From NCBI GenBank assembly GCA_010093705.1, contig MU006089.1, forward strand, positions 2,777,561 through 2,841,560: a DNA stretch of 64,000 nt, read 5' to 3'. This stretch comes from Patellaria atrata CBS 101060 (Eukaryota; Ascomycota; Dothideomycetes; Patellariales; Patellariaceae). The notes beneath the pieces were generated by a model. The model saw nothing but the letters and a program-made list of their open reading frames with translations. It had not been told where the DNA came from and did no database searches. How positions within the stretch are numbered: the stretch's first letter is position 1; each line of letters begins with the position of its first letter. Position numbers and translations under genes: made by a program. This document shows positions 1-10,421 of this stretch, one piece after another.

Positions 1-198
1 ACCCAAGGCTTTGAAAGAGCCATAGGGAAGTAAGTCAACACGTAGGCATAGACTTGAAAGGTACAAATATCTGAAATATCCAGCTTTCCTTTCAATCTTG
101 AAGTTGAGCAGAACTATCTAAGCTAAACAGTGATCTATGTGCTGATCTTCAATATATTGTGCGAGCATCCATCAAGAAGAATGATCTCAGGCGCAAAA

Positions 199-1489
199 AT
201 GATTGTCAATGAATTCTTCAATAACAATATCGAGGTCAAATTCGTCCGCCTCACCTGGGTTGACTTCTTAGGGGCCCTACGTACTCGGATTATTACGAAG
301 AAGCGATGGTTGGATTTAGCAAATGGCTCAAACCATTACTCACTAGCTCTGAACTGCTTGATTATTCCTATTTCTACAGCGCCATGTGTTTCTCCGAAGG
401 CCCTAAAGCTTAGGAATTGCGACCAGATTGGCAAAGTCTACGACTGTGCGGCTTCTCGCCGGTACACTCATCAGTCATGTGTTTTACATGCCACTTGAGA
501 TTCTCAAACATCTTTACAAGGTGTCCAAGAAGCTTTTTAAAGAGCCGACATGCCGAATTTCAAGCAGCTACCGCGTCTCAAAGTCTTGATGGGCTTCGAG
601 ATTGAATTTGTCCTTCTCGATGATGTATTTAACCTCGCAACATCCATAGACCGTATAGCCGGCTATTCCATGGAATTCGAGGACAGAACTTGATAATTTT
701 TGAGGAGATCATAGCCGCGCTGGAAATATCTCGGATCGATGTGTACTACTTCCACACAGAAATTGCGGTCCAACTCGAAATAGCGCTTTCTCCGCTCCTG
801 CCCTTGGATGCTATTGATTGCCTCATGATGGCCTAGGAGACGATTCGTACTATTTCTATCCGCCATGGAATAAGAGTTAGCATGACACCAAACCTATATT
901 TGACGGTCTGCAAAATGGGTGCCACGAGCATCTATCCTTGACTTCTGCTAAAACATTAGAAACCGACTCGTTTTTAGCTGGCATCTTGCAAAAGGTGGGA
1001 TCTCTGTGCGCTTTTGATATGCCGAATTTGGATAGTTACTATCGGGTTATATACGATGGGTCAGGCATGTGGATAGGCTAGGGAACGGAGAACAGAGACT
1101 TACCCATCCGTCAAATCACCCCATCCCGCTGGGAAATTTGATTTTTGGATGCTACGACCAACGTGTATCTCTTCATTGGGGCCCTGCTTTCTGCTGGAAT
1201 GGCCGGAATAAAGCGTAAAGAGCCGTTAAATATTCGCGATTGTCCCATTTTGGCCGGGAAGCTCGGTGTCGGGGAAGCTAGACGGCAGCTTGGGAAATAT
1301 GGTATCACAGAACCTATGCGTCCAAAATTGGAGGTCTCGTTAGACTCCTTGAAAGAAGACAAAGAATGTGAGACCTGGTTTGGATCTGAACTATTCGCCG
1401 AGTATGTCAAAGTAAAGGATAAGGAAGTTGAACATTTCTCGGGAATGACAGAAGAGCAGCGGAGACAGAAGTTCCTAGTCTATTTCTGA
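199..1489 (+). pseudogene. Decayed glutamine synthetase-like (FluG/GS type) gene
   Basis: Pieces of one glutamine synthetase-fold protein follow each other in the right order but in changing frames. The N-terminal beta-grasp part (VKFVRLTWVDFLGALRTR, then NHYSLALNCLIIPISTAP) lies at 232-384. LRPDWQSLRLCGF follows at 417-455, MGFEIEFVLLD at 589-621, FHTE.AVQLEIAL near 752-792, NGCHEHLSL at 914-940, GTENRDLPIRQITPSRWE at 1082-1135, and the C-terminal DATTNVYLFIGALLSAG domain from 1148 to the stop at 1489. At least three or four frame changes separate them, and in-frame stops lie at 411, 834, 1079 and 1139. Two of these stops replace a tryptophan expected from the family, and one replaces an arginine or similar residue. 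The ATP- and glutamate-binding core is thus still recognisable but cannot be made as one protein. The full FluG amidohydrolase half is not visible; it could lie upstream of the window or be absent. Confidence 0.85.
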
Positions 1490-1973
1490 ACCTCGGCGGA
1501 TTTATCATACCAACGCATTATCGCTTTGTTGTTTCGCTTATTCTGTAACTTTCATGTGCTAGTATGCTCTTGGGGCGGTGGAGAGGTGAGCAAAGAGCAG
1601 GTTGTATCCGGTGGAAGATGGAGTTCTCATTCGAACTTGTACTGAATTACACCGAGCATCGGTGAATAAGGAAGAAATTAGAATGTATGAGGTTAATATT
1701 CCAGTATAATTTATAAGATAAGGAAAATGTGGATAGTTTTACACATTGAACTACTATCGTAACCTGACCTGCTACCTGATGCGTTCTAACCGAAGAAGTC
1801 CAATCCAAGAAATAACCATTGGGGGTAACACCGTGAAGCTGTATAGATGTACATACCATACCCGGAATCCATTCATGAAATAGTGATCGTAATGCCGCGA
1901 AAATGCTTAAGCCAACCCGACTATCCATCGTACTGTACAATATCCAAATGCTGCTGTTTTCCCTGCGACCTAC
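1490..1973. other. Intergenic, nothing recognised
   Basis: This is a gap between the decayed GS gene and the 3' end of the minus-strand F-box-like gene. I see no coding signal and no repeat. Confidence 0.6.
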
Positions 1974-2840
1974 TTAGGCGACGTGGGGAGGATCAACAGG
2001 GCTCAATTCTAACGCAACATTGACACTGAACAGTTTCCTAAACCCAGTCCTTGCATCTCCTGCAATGTCGAACTGTAACTCATGTGGATATGTGTCGACC
2101 AAGTTCCTAACCTCGTCTCTCGGTGCTCTGACGACGCAGATCAACCGCACATCAGCATGGGTTTTTCCTTCCAAGCTTAGGCACAGTTCCCGCAACCGTT
2201 GATCATTATGCCATCGGAATAAGCTCTGTTGCAGCTCTGCGTGCATAGGAATCCAGTACGAGGACCTAAAGAAAATCCACAGAGTTTGGAGATTGGGGAG
2301 GTCGTAGAGAAGGCTTCGTGATGGTGAGGTGGATGATAGATAAGCCGTCCATAGGCGGACGTCCCGGTCTCGGATCCGCAGGCAGATGTTCGTAACGCCC
2401 GTGACGTGTTTGCGGTCCATCAGCCAACGGAACATATTGCAGTCACTCGGGTGAGAGAACATGAACTTGTTATTTGAGTAAAGGAGCGGTCCGGTTTCGG
2501 CATATACGGTCTTGTTGACACGCAGGAGCGCGGGTGTGATCTGTGGAGGAGCAGACCCTGAGTTCGAGGCGAGGCTTGCTAACGGCCAGGTGAAAGGTTG
2601 AGGAGTGGTGAGGGCATAACAAAAGATACGTGCGCGAACCTCGCGAGGGAGCTGAAATAGTGGAGAGCCGGAAACTGTAGGGGAAAGGGGCGGCGAAAGA
2701 GCACGAGGAGGAGCGGTGGTCGGTTCGTGTGTTAACGTAGATAAGTGCTCTGGGGTGGAGTCGTGGAGCCCTGGTGCTGTTACTGATACTGGTACCGGAG
2801 GAGGAGGCGGCGGAATTGGGATGGTTTGGTGTGTCGCCAT
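1974..2840 (-). CDS. F-box-like / fungal DUF domain protein
   Basis: This is an intact single-exon gene of 288 residues. Residues 1-60 are proline- and serine-rich (a run of seven prolines at 9-15) and probably disordered. At 62-77 comes FQLPREVRARIFCYAL, the helix that begins many fungal F-box-like and DUF7730-type proteins. It is followed by TPALLRVNKTVYAETGPLLY at about 103-122, the second hallmark of that family (a former relative has regained its parent-state phrase 'LLRVNKxxYxExxPLLY'). The rest is mixed alpha/beta with no catalytic motif. Such proteins are abundant in filamentous fungi and most have no known function. Some act as substrate adaptors of SCF ubiquitin ligases, but no Skp1-binding evidence can be read here. 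The start was chosen because it is the first ATG of the open frame. Confidence 0.75.
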   Translation of the reverse strand: MATHQTIPIPPPPPPVPVSVTAPGLHDSTPEHLSTLTHEPTTAPPRALSPPLSPTVSGSPLFQLPREVRARIFCYALTTPQPFTWPLASLASNSGSAPPQITPALLRVNKTVYAETGPLLYSNNKFMFSHPSDCNMFRWLMDRKHVTGVTNICLRIRDRDVRLWTAYLSSTSPSRSLLYDLPNLQTLWIFFRSSYWIPMHAELQQSLFRWHNDQRLRELCLSLEGKTHADVRLICVVRAPRDEVRNLVDTYPHELQFDIAGDARTGFRKLFSVNVALELSPVDPPHVA

Positions 2841-4282
2841 GCCGGGGGGATTGTGGTATAGAGGCCTTGCGGAGATGTTATCTTTGGAGTTTGGGGAATG
2901 GAGATTAGGCTGAGACTGGTGGTATTTGATATCGCAGTGGAGGTTGGAGTTAGGTATAATACTGTATTGTTGCCAAGAAGCTTGTGATCTTGACGTCGTT
3001 CAAAAACTACGACTGATCACCCCTAAGGTAACCTTCTCTCGTAACTTCATTACTGGAAATTCAGGATCATTATGTCTTCTATCGATGTAGGTTACCTCGA
3101 TAGGAATAACGCTGGATTGAAGAATAACCTGGTTGCCGCAAGGATGGAGATCTGTTCAACCTAGTCGGGAAGAACACACTCTTCGATCAATCTATGATGA
3201 CCTATCACACAACTGGGCAACGGAGCCTGAGAGCACGTTATTTCCCATACATTACAGTTAGAATCTCATGTTCTGATCAAGTCAAGAACCCTCTCTGGTA
3301 GTGTTTCTGTCCGAGGAGACTACGGCATCTCGTCTGGTCAAACTCTTTTCATGAATGGTTGCAAAGAATCAATCAGACCTCCCCTGATATCATCATGATT
3401 CTCTATGCTCAATTTAAATCTGGAATATGGGGCAAGCATGCGAGCGTATGAGCTTCCTTACGTGCGCAATGTTTGAATCAGCATGCTTGTAATATTGATA
3501 GCAATAGAACCTTTCCTTCAGTCTCAAGGTCTGAGTCAAGCGCCGTTGTGCTCATTGACACGCTGTGTGTTGTAGCACACACTAGAAAACAGAATTTTAC
3601 ACGTCATCAATCAGGACTTATGATCATTATGTTACTTGTAAGATGGTATTTGAATTGAAACGCCTAGCTTTCTCTGTTATATTTCTTAGTGTCTCTTCCT
3701 TCATTACCTTATCCATAAGCGTATTATCTCTGAACGACGATGTTACTCCCGTCGACTCCAAGTTATATCAACAGGTCATCCTAATAAAGATGAAAAGGAT
3801 GCACCATGCTGAGGATGTTGACTTCAAATAGTGACCCCGGACTGTACGTCATCTTGGAAGGGCATGACTTGGGTCTGTATACATTCACCATTCACTATAA
3901 GTTGTATAACTAGCTATTAAAGGCTACGAGTCAGATAATTTTACTGTGTCTTTGCTGTTAGCTGCACGTTACCAGTAAGGCTGGGCGGCACATCACCACT
4001 ATTGACTATAACTCAAGCACCACACTCTCTCATTCTTCAACCGCTCTTTTCCTCCCCCACTCCCAAACACAATAACTCACACACTCCTTTGTTTGATTCA
4101 ACTAGATCACTCTTTTACAACAACACATTTACTTCTCCGGCAGAAGTGCTTTCATTCCTTCCATCACCTGCGCCAGGGAACAATCAGCTTTACACAAAGC
4201 CATTTTCTCTACTTAGAGTTCTATTACATTGAGCCTTTATCTTTCATTGAATATACTTTGCAACATCCAGACGTACGACAAT
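2841..4282. other. Intergenic: two gene 5' regions
   Basis: This 1.4-kb interval lies between the starts of two divergent genes. The last 270 bases (about 4010-4280) are pyrimidine-rich and probably form the promoter and 5' leader of the LPMO gene. No convincing exon, RNA gene or repeat was seen in the rest. Confidence 0.5.
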
Positions 4283-5332
4283 ATGTGGGTTAAGTCGTTA
4301 CTCGTTGCTCTCGCTGTCTCTGCTGTGCAGGGACATATGCAACTGTATGAGCCTGCTGCACTGAAAGGTGGTAACAACCCCTACAATGAAGGAGGGCCGG
4401 ATCCGTATATTCAATATCCCTACGGATGTTGCGACAAACCTCATCCAGGTATGTGTCGCGGACATCTTGACCTCTTGGGTACTCGACAAGGAACACCTAC
4501 GGCGACATGGCAAGCTGGTACCAAGCAGACCTGGAGTATATATGGCCTCGGTAATGATTCCCTTTGATTCATGTTAAACGATTTAGTGTACTTGGACTAA
4601 TCGGTTGTCCAACTAGGACCCTTCGCAGGTAATCATTATGGCGGTTCATGTCAGACCGGCTTCTCGATTGACAAAGGCAAAACCTTCCACGTCGCAACAT
4701 CTTATATTGGTAATTGCCCTCGTCGCAAAGGTGGAATGAATGAAACTGCGCAGAAATTCGAGTTCACTGTGCCTTCTGATCTTCCTGTCGGTGAAGCAGT
4801 TTTTGCTTGGACGTGGGTCAACCGCCAACAGGAGTTCTTCATGAACTGTGCAGTCGTCAATATCACGAAAGGGGAATCCACCATTGCGGGACCTCCATCT
4901 CATCCGCCTCAAACAGGTCCAACTGGCAGTGGTGAGCTCGACCTTGGCGGATGTGATTGTCACTGCTCTTCTGCGGTTCTCAATCCCGATACCGACTCCT
5001 ACGACGGCAGGAATTGTACCTGTACCTGTTCACCACCTGTCAGGCAGCGCGATCTCATTGTCGCACATCAACACCACCGGCACAATATCTATGAGCGATT
5101 CCACCACGTTCACCCTAAGCATAAGCGAGCTGTCGCATTCCGGGATAGACCTCTCATGATGATGGCGAACATCAATCCTGGTTTCTCCTGCAAGACAGTC
5201 AGGGAATCAGGAATAGAAACTGAGTATCCGAATCCCGGACCAGACGTTGTGATCGGTGATACTGAATATGGAGGATATTCATATGGGCTACCGATTGGCG
5301 ATTGTGATGTTCCAATGCCTTCACCAGCGTAG
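4283..5332 (+). CDS. Secreted lytic polysaccharide monooxygenase, AA11 family
   Basis: Two exons (4283-4550, 4617-5332) encode 327 residues. The 66-nt intron has a CTAAT branch motif. The enzyme is a copper-dependent oxidase expected to cleave chitin chains outside the cell. A signal peptide (residues 1-17) ends just before His18, which becomes the N-terminal copper-binding histidine of the mature protein. The second copper ligand is His96 in GNHYGGSCQ, the AA11 pattern. SYIGNCP and EAVFAWTWVN, also typical of AA11, follow. After the catalytic domain come a cysteine-rich linker (CDCHCSS, CTCTC) and a histidine-rich stretch (HQHHRHNIYERFHHVHPKH), then a conserved tail with FPNPG-like YPNPGPDV. 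I used the ATG at 4283 rather than an in-frame upstream codon because it starts directly at the signal peptide. The family assignment is strong; the substrate is inferred from the family. Confidence 0.9.
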
Positions 5333-6276
5333 AGATCTCGAGAAGTGACACTACTGGAGAAGAAATTTCGAGAGCACATATCATCATGTGGTTTGTGGGT
5401 GGCAACTGCAAAAGATACGAGGTACATTGTTTGATCGAATTATTCTAATGTATTTGCACCTTCCCTTGATTGCTTTGCACTTGTGGGTACACCTCGTAGG
5501 TATTGAAGTTAGGTTGATTGAACTGAAATACAACATTAACCTGAGGCCTTATTTTTCTTTGGTTCCATGTCATTTTTCTCTTGTAACATTTGACACTCCT
5601 CGGTTGGTGTACGATTGTTATAGTTTGAAATCTGTTTGGCGGATGCTCAAACTATGAACTAGGCACCTATTTTGAATTGTGTACGGAATAGGGATATACA
5701 GCTTATAGTCTGTTGTACTGTTATGTACAGTGGAGCCCGGAGACCGTGAGTAGAGTAGTAGATCGAGCGTGCGGCGACCTAGGATTATCACTGGGCACTT
5801 GCAATGATAGAACGTGTATAATTAACTGTATAGTTCTTGATTCTAACTAAAATAAGACAGATAACAAATAGTCCTTGAACAAGATCAAACCACATTGCTT
5901 AGTCATGGCGTTATCCCGATTGGGAACGTTGACTTCCAAGTAACCACGCCCCACGTCTACTACCTCATGCGCTCCTCGTAGAATTCATCATCATACCGGA
6001 CCATGCCCTGGTCTGTCCGATCACTGGCTTACAAGTTCACAGTCCAGGGAACTTCCAGTCCAGACACCATGCGGGGCAATCAGCTAGCGGGGTGTGGAGG
6101 AAGCCGACATGTATTATATTTGTCATGGAAGCAGCTATAAGAACCTCATGCCACTAATCATGTCCCTTTAGAAGGACTACCGGTCTTGTTCTACTTATTC
6201 TCAAACCCTCTCCCCAGAACCGCTTCCCACAGCACTTATTACCCGTCCTCACAACCCATAACGATAAAACCACACC
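5333..6276. other. Intergenic, nothing recognised
   Basis: This interval contains the 3' flank of the LPMO gene and the promoter of the hydrolase gene. No coding or RNA gene signal was found. Confidence 0.5.
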
Positions 6277-7130
6277 ATGCCCCCCTCATCTCTCCGCCAG
6301 ATCCTCGGAGCTCCCCCCTCGACCGCTTCCCCCACAGACTCAGTCCTCGTGATCATCGACGCCCAGAACGAGTACGCGAAAGGCCAATTGGCCGTCAAAG
6401 ATGTGGACGAATCTCGCGCCGCTATCAAGGGCTTGCTGGAGAAGTATAGAGACGCGAAGGGGAAGGTCGTGCATGTCCAGCACCAGGTTCCTGAAGGAGC
6501 ACCGATCTTCACCCCTGGAACGGAGTTGTTCGATGAGTTTGAGGAGTTGACCCCGAAAGATGGGGAGGCGGTGAGTGTGGTTTTTGCTATGTTATTCTTC
6601 GCTGCGATACGGGAGACTGGTGTATCAAGGGCGATTGCTGGATATACTTCCTGTTGGATTTGATAGGATTTTAGTTGGGGATATGGCTGATTTGTGCGCG
6701 AATGGTAGAGAATCGTTAAGCATCATCCTGGTGCGTTTTCGGAGACGAATTTGAAAGAGGTATTGGAGGAATTTGGGTTGAATAAATTAGTTGTGACTGG
6801 CTATATGGTAGGGAATCCCCCAATCGGTCTTAATCTTAAGAGCGTGAAAATGCATCCTTCGGGTGAATTGATGTGTGCTATGCGTACAGGCACACGTCTG
6901 CGTTTCTACCACGGTACGACAGGCGGATGAAAGGGGTTATGAAGTCCTTATTGCCGCGGATGCGGTAGGAGACCGGGATATTCCAGATATAGATGCTGGG
7001 GACTTGAAAAGGGTAAAGCCTCAATGATAAACTGCTTCTCTGGATGTTAAAGCTGACTCTAGAGTAGGTTGCGCTTGCAGAGTTGAATGACACGTTCGGT
7101 ACTGTGGTTCAAAGTAGCGATATCAAATAG
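6277..7130 (+). CDS. Isochorismatase-fold cysteine hydrolase
   Basis: Four exons (6277-6570, 6709-6807, 6890-7012, 7068-7130) give 192 residues, the usual length for this family. The Asp-Lys-Cys triad of isochorismatase-like hydrolases is present: Asp28 in [10 protein letters not shown], Lys102 in [10 protein letters not shown], and Cys135 in [11 protein letters not shown] followed by a conserved DER. The family hydrolyses small amides or vinyl ethers (nicotinamidase, N-carbamoylsarcosine amidase, isochorismatase). The substrate cannot be told from sequence. There is no signal peptide, so it is probably cytosolic. The first intron (138 nt) is longer than the others (82 and 55 nt). All junctions keep the frame and use GT-AG. 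Confidence 0.85.
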
Positions 7131-8103
7131 AGACTACCGTAGAATACCAATGATATTTTTCACGATCACCAGGCTACTAACAGACCCCAAATACTTCAAA
7201 GGGATTCTTTACTACACAATGAGATAAGCGCAAGGATGAATTTGAAGTCGCGTAGGTGCCCATGAATGTATCTTCTGTTTCCCTCCAGATCATTCTGGAG
7301 GATTTAGAAAGATTGTAATTTGTCTGCAAACCATGCCGAGGAATTCCCCCCCTCAGCCCCCTACCTAAAAAATATATACTAAATAATCAATAGATAGGGC
7401 AGTTGGGAAAAAAAAAAAAAAAAAAACTGAAAAAAGATATAGCAAAAAACCGAACCCAGATGAACTTGAAGTCAACTGTGACGGCAGTGCAGGTAGACGA
7501 AGTACCCGCCTACTCGGCCACATACCCGGATTCGATAGAAGAGGTGGTTGAGGGTGATTATGACTTGCAGACTGTAAGGGCAGTCACTCGTGGTTTGTAC
7601 GTGACTTCCTCTGGGCCTCCAACTCTGCCTATGCTCTCGGCTTGAGACTTAGACTGATCATTTTTTCAATCGACTTTTTTAGATCTTGCAATTCGGTTAC
7701 TATGGCAACAGCGCGTACTGAGGTTTTCTTTGAACAACAATCTTCGGGCAGGGAGCTGCAGAAGCATACCAATCAATATACCTTTTGCTTTGAGTAGAAT
7801 AAAAGTGACTATATTTCGATAGAAAGGTGAAATGAATGGCTTATATTCGCTCTAGAGTAAATACCGTAGAATCAATTGTATCGGTTATCTGTTTTCCTTC
7901 GCCGTACCTAGACCCTTAACATACCATATCTACCTGAAAATCCGACACACACCCCGCTCCCTTGCAGAACTAAACCCATACCCCATCTTTTTTGATTGAC
8001 CGAATTTCCATAGCCCTCTACTCGACGCCGAACAATGCTCCCGCGCAGCAAGACCCATCTATAACCCATATCTCGTCACTTTTAGGAATATCAGTACTGG
8101 CTC
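7131..8103. other. Convergent intergenic region with a 19-A run
   Basis: This lies between two convergent gene ends. It holds a run of 19 adenines at 7408-7426 and short A-rich stretches. The small open frame beginning with polylysine there is a product of that run. Nothing else was recognised. Confidence 0.6.
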
Positions 8104-9315
8104 TCACTTGAATGCTTTCGCCCCAACTCGTTCCTGATATGCTTTCCAGGCCTCCTTTCGGTACCTCTCTGCCTCTCTGTGAGGATCCTGTGCGGTGATA
8201 ATCCCACGACCCACGATGATGATGTCGGCGCCTTGTTCATAGATGATCTTACGCGGGGTATTGTATTGTTGACCCTTGCCATCGCCCATTCTGCCGTCTA
8301 CTGTTTTTCCAGGGGGAGGTAACTTCACACCGGGTGTCATGGTGAGAAAGTTATCGCCGTCTTGTGTATTGAGGGAACGCTGGGCAATGAACCCAATCAC
8401 AAACTCTTTATGCTCGCGTGCGATTTCAACGCACCTGGCAGAGTATTCAGAAGTCAAGAGGTGACCTTCTGAGCTCATCTCCGCAAGCAGCAAGAGCGAC
8501 CGCAGATACGGCGGGTTACCAAGCCTGTTGAACATCTCTACAATATCCTGATCACCCTCCGCATCGAAGTTGGGAATCGCTTGGGGGGAAATTGGGTCTG
8601 TCTGCTGCGATATAGTCGTCGAAATCGAGACGATACTCTGTTTTCTGTCGACGTGCTGCAATTGGGCATCTAGTTTATCAATCTTGTCCAGTTCCACGGG
8701 GCCAGAGAGTGAGGCTCTCGGGATGGGACTGTCATTCTCGGACGCTGTGTAAGTTTCTGGGGTTCCAACGGAGATCTCAGTATGCACGGCACTGTTATAT
8801 GTCGCAATCGCGCGGGCTGCGGCTTCCTCAAGTGCGGTTACGATGGCGGGGCCGGGTAGAATGTGGGCGTTGGTTATTTCGGCCCATTTTGCAATACTGA
8901 GAGGACCGGCAGTGTATTGCTTTTGCACCGTCTCTATAGTAGAAAGATGATAAGTATTTGTAAATCATGTACGATGGAGAGCAAAGGAGAGTTATCTACC
9001 TCCAATGTCCGCAAACTTGCGATCCTCGAAGATGATGAATCGTTTCCTCCGCGCTATCTCTCGCAGACCCTTAACAGTCCTATCGCTGAAGTCATTGACT
9101 ATATCCGCGTGCGTCTTGAGGAGGCATATTGAATCACCCACTTCCTCCGCGATTGATAGAAGCTCTGCGGTGGTAGAAACGTCGGCGGAGAAGCATAGGT
9201 TGGATTTCTTGATGGTGATGAGACGTAAGAGGTAAGCAGCTAATGGTGGGGCAGTAGCGGCGCGGTCTCTGTAAGATTGAGTCCAAGTGATATGCCTCGA
9301 AGTACCAGACGACAT
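8104..9315 (-). CDS. pyrG: Orotidine 5'-phosphate decarboxylase
   Basis: Two exons (9315-9000 and 8933-8104, 66-nt intron) encode 381 residues. The enzyme makes UMP from OMP, the last step of de novo pyrimidine synthesis, in the cytosol. The catalytic Asp-Lys-Asp signature is plain in FIIFEDRKFADIGETVQKQY, split by the intron. SIAKWAEITNAH, MTPGVKLPPPG and ADIIIVGRGI, all phosphate- or substrate-binding parts of the barrel, follow. Between about residues 130 and 215 lies an extra low-complexity segment (many Ser, Thr, Asp) that yeast Ura3 lacks. An insertion at this place is normal in filamentous ascomycetes and explains why the protein is longer than the usual 265-270 residues. It is probably a single-copy housekeeping gene. 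Confidence 0.95.
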
Positions 9316-10421
9316 GGCGGGAAGTAGGTGTAAGGTCTGAATGGAAAGTTGTATCTGGGAGAGGTATCAATGAGTGCACGAATTTTCGATTCGCATCCAG
9401 TTCGTAGTGGGAGAAAGTGGGTTGAGATGTAAGTGCAGTGCAGGTCCACAAGTCGTCTTTAAGCCGAGGAGGTGCTCACTCAAAAAGCTGTGTACAGTAC
9501 GGAGTACATCTCAACTCCTCCATCGAACTGCGAAAGAGGCCATAAAACACCGTGGCTTCCATCCAAAGTGGGAGGGGGAAATTCGATTATCAGGCCATTC
9601 AGTCCATGCCTCAACTTATGGTGCAGGACTCGCAGACGACTCCAAACTTTCTTCGTCTTACTGGTAACTACTGCGTATCACCTAGGAATCTCCAGGCATC
9701 TTTAACGGTCCGCGTCTGCGAGATTTCCGCTTGTCTTGTCTGGACGCCGCGAAATATGCAGGCAACCGTGTGTGCTATCGCTGATTTCTAGCTTGCTAAG
9801 GTCCCGAATGTATGGAATCACCTAGTTCTAAGATGGCACGGAGGATTGCGTGTACAGCACAACATGGATATACACGTTCAATGTTTATTCAAGAGGATGT
9901 AAAAAGTAGGAAGAGAGTACATGCATAGCGCGATAGAAGTTGGCACGGTCTGTGCGGATCGTGTCCAAGGTAAGTAGCATTAGTTCTATGCCCTTCCTTT
10001 TATATTTATTACACACCTTTAATCTCAATCCACCGTCAAACCATGTCTGCCACGATGATCGCCACCGACACTCGTCTATGCAAGATCAAGCAATATCATA
10101 CCTGCAAACAGTGCTTGCAAATTTAAGGCTGACAAGGCCGCCCTACCGTATTTAGGTATACGGTTAAATCAAAACTGTAGGAAAGAAGAGGGGAAGCACA
10201 TCCAATTTGTTGAGAATGATATAACCGTACGCCCATTGGAGATTGGCAAAATAGCTCTCAATGACTTCGACTTTGATGTGACCAAATGTGTAATCGACAA
10301 CCCATATATATCATCCCGCTGATCTTCAGGGTATCACAGTTCATTAATAACACGCTAGCTAATTTAAACCAATATAGAAACACCATTGATAACCATCTAC
10401 GGGTATTCCCTCTCACACTCT
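9316..10421. other. Intergenic: pyrG promoter and fet3 3' flank
   Basis: This holds the pyrG promoter on the left and the fet3 3' end on the right. It includes GTACAGTACGGAGTAC near 9484, a palindrome-like motif seen several times in the window. No gene was recognised. Confidence 0.5.

Noticed and set aside
7403-7645. Open frame starting with a lysine run
   Set aside because: The lysines come from a 19-A run. The rest has no coding bias, and the region is a convergent 3' flank.
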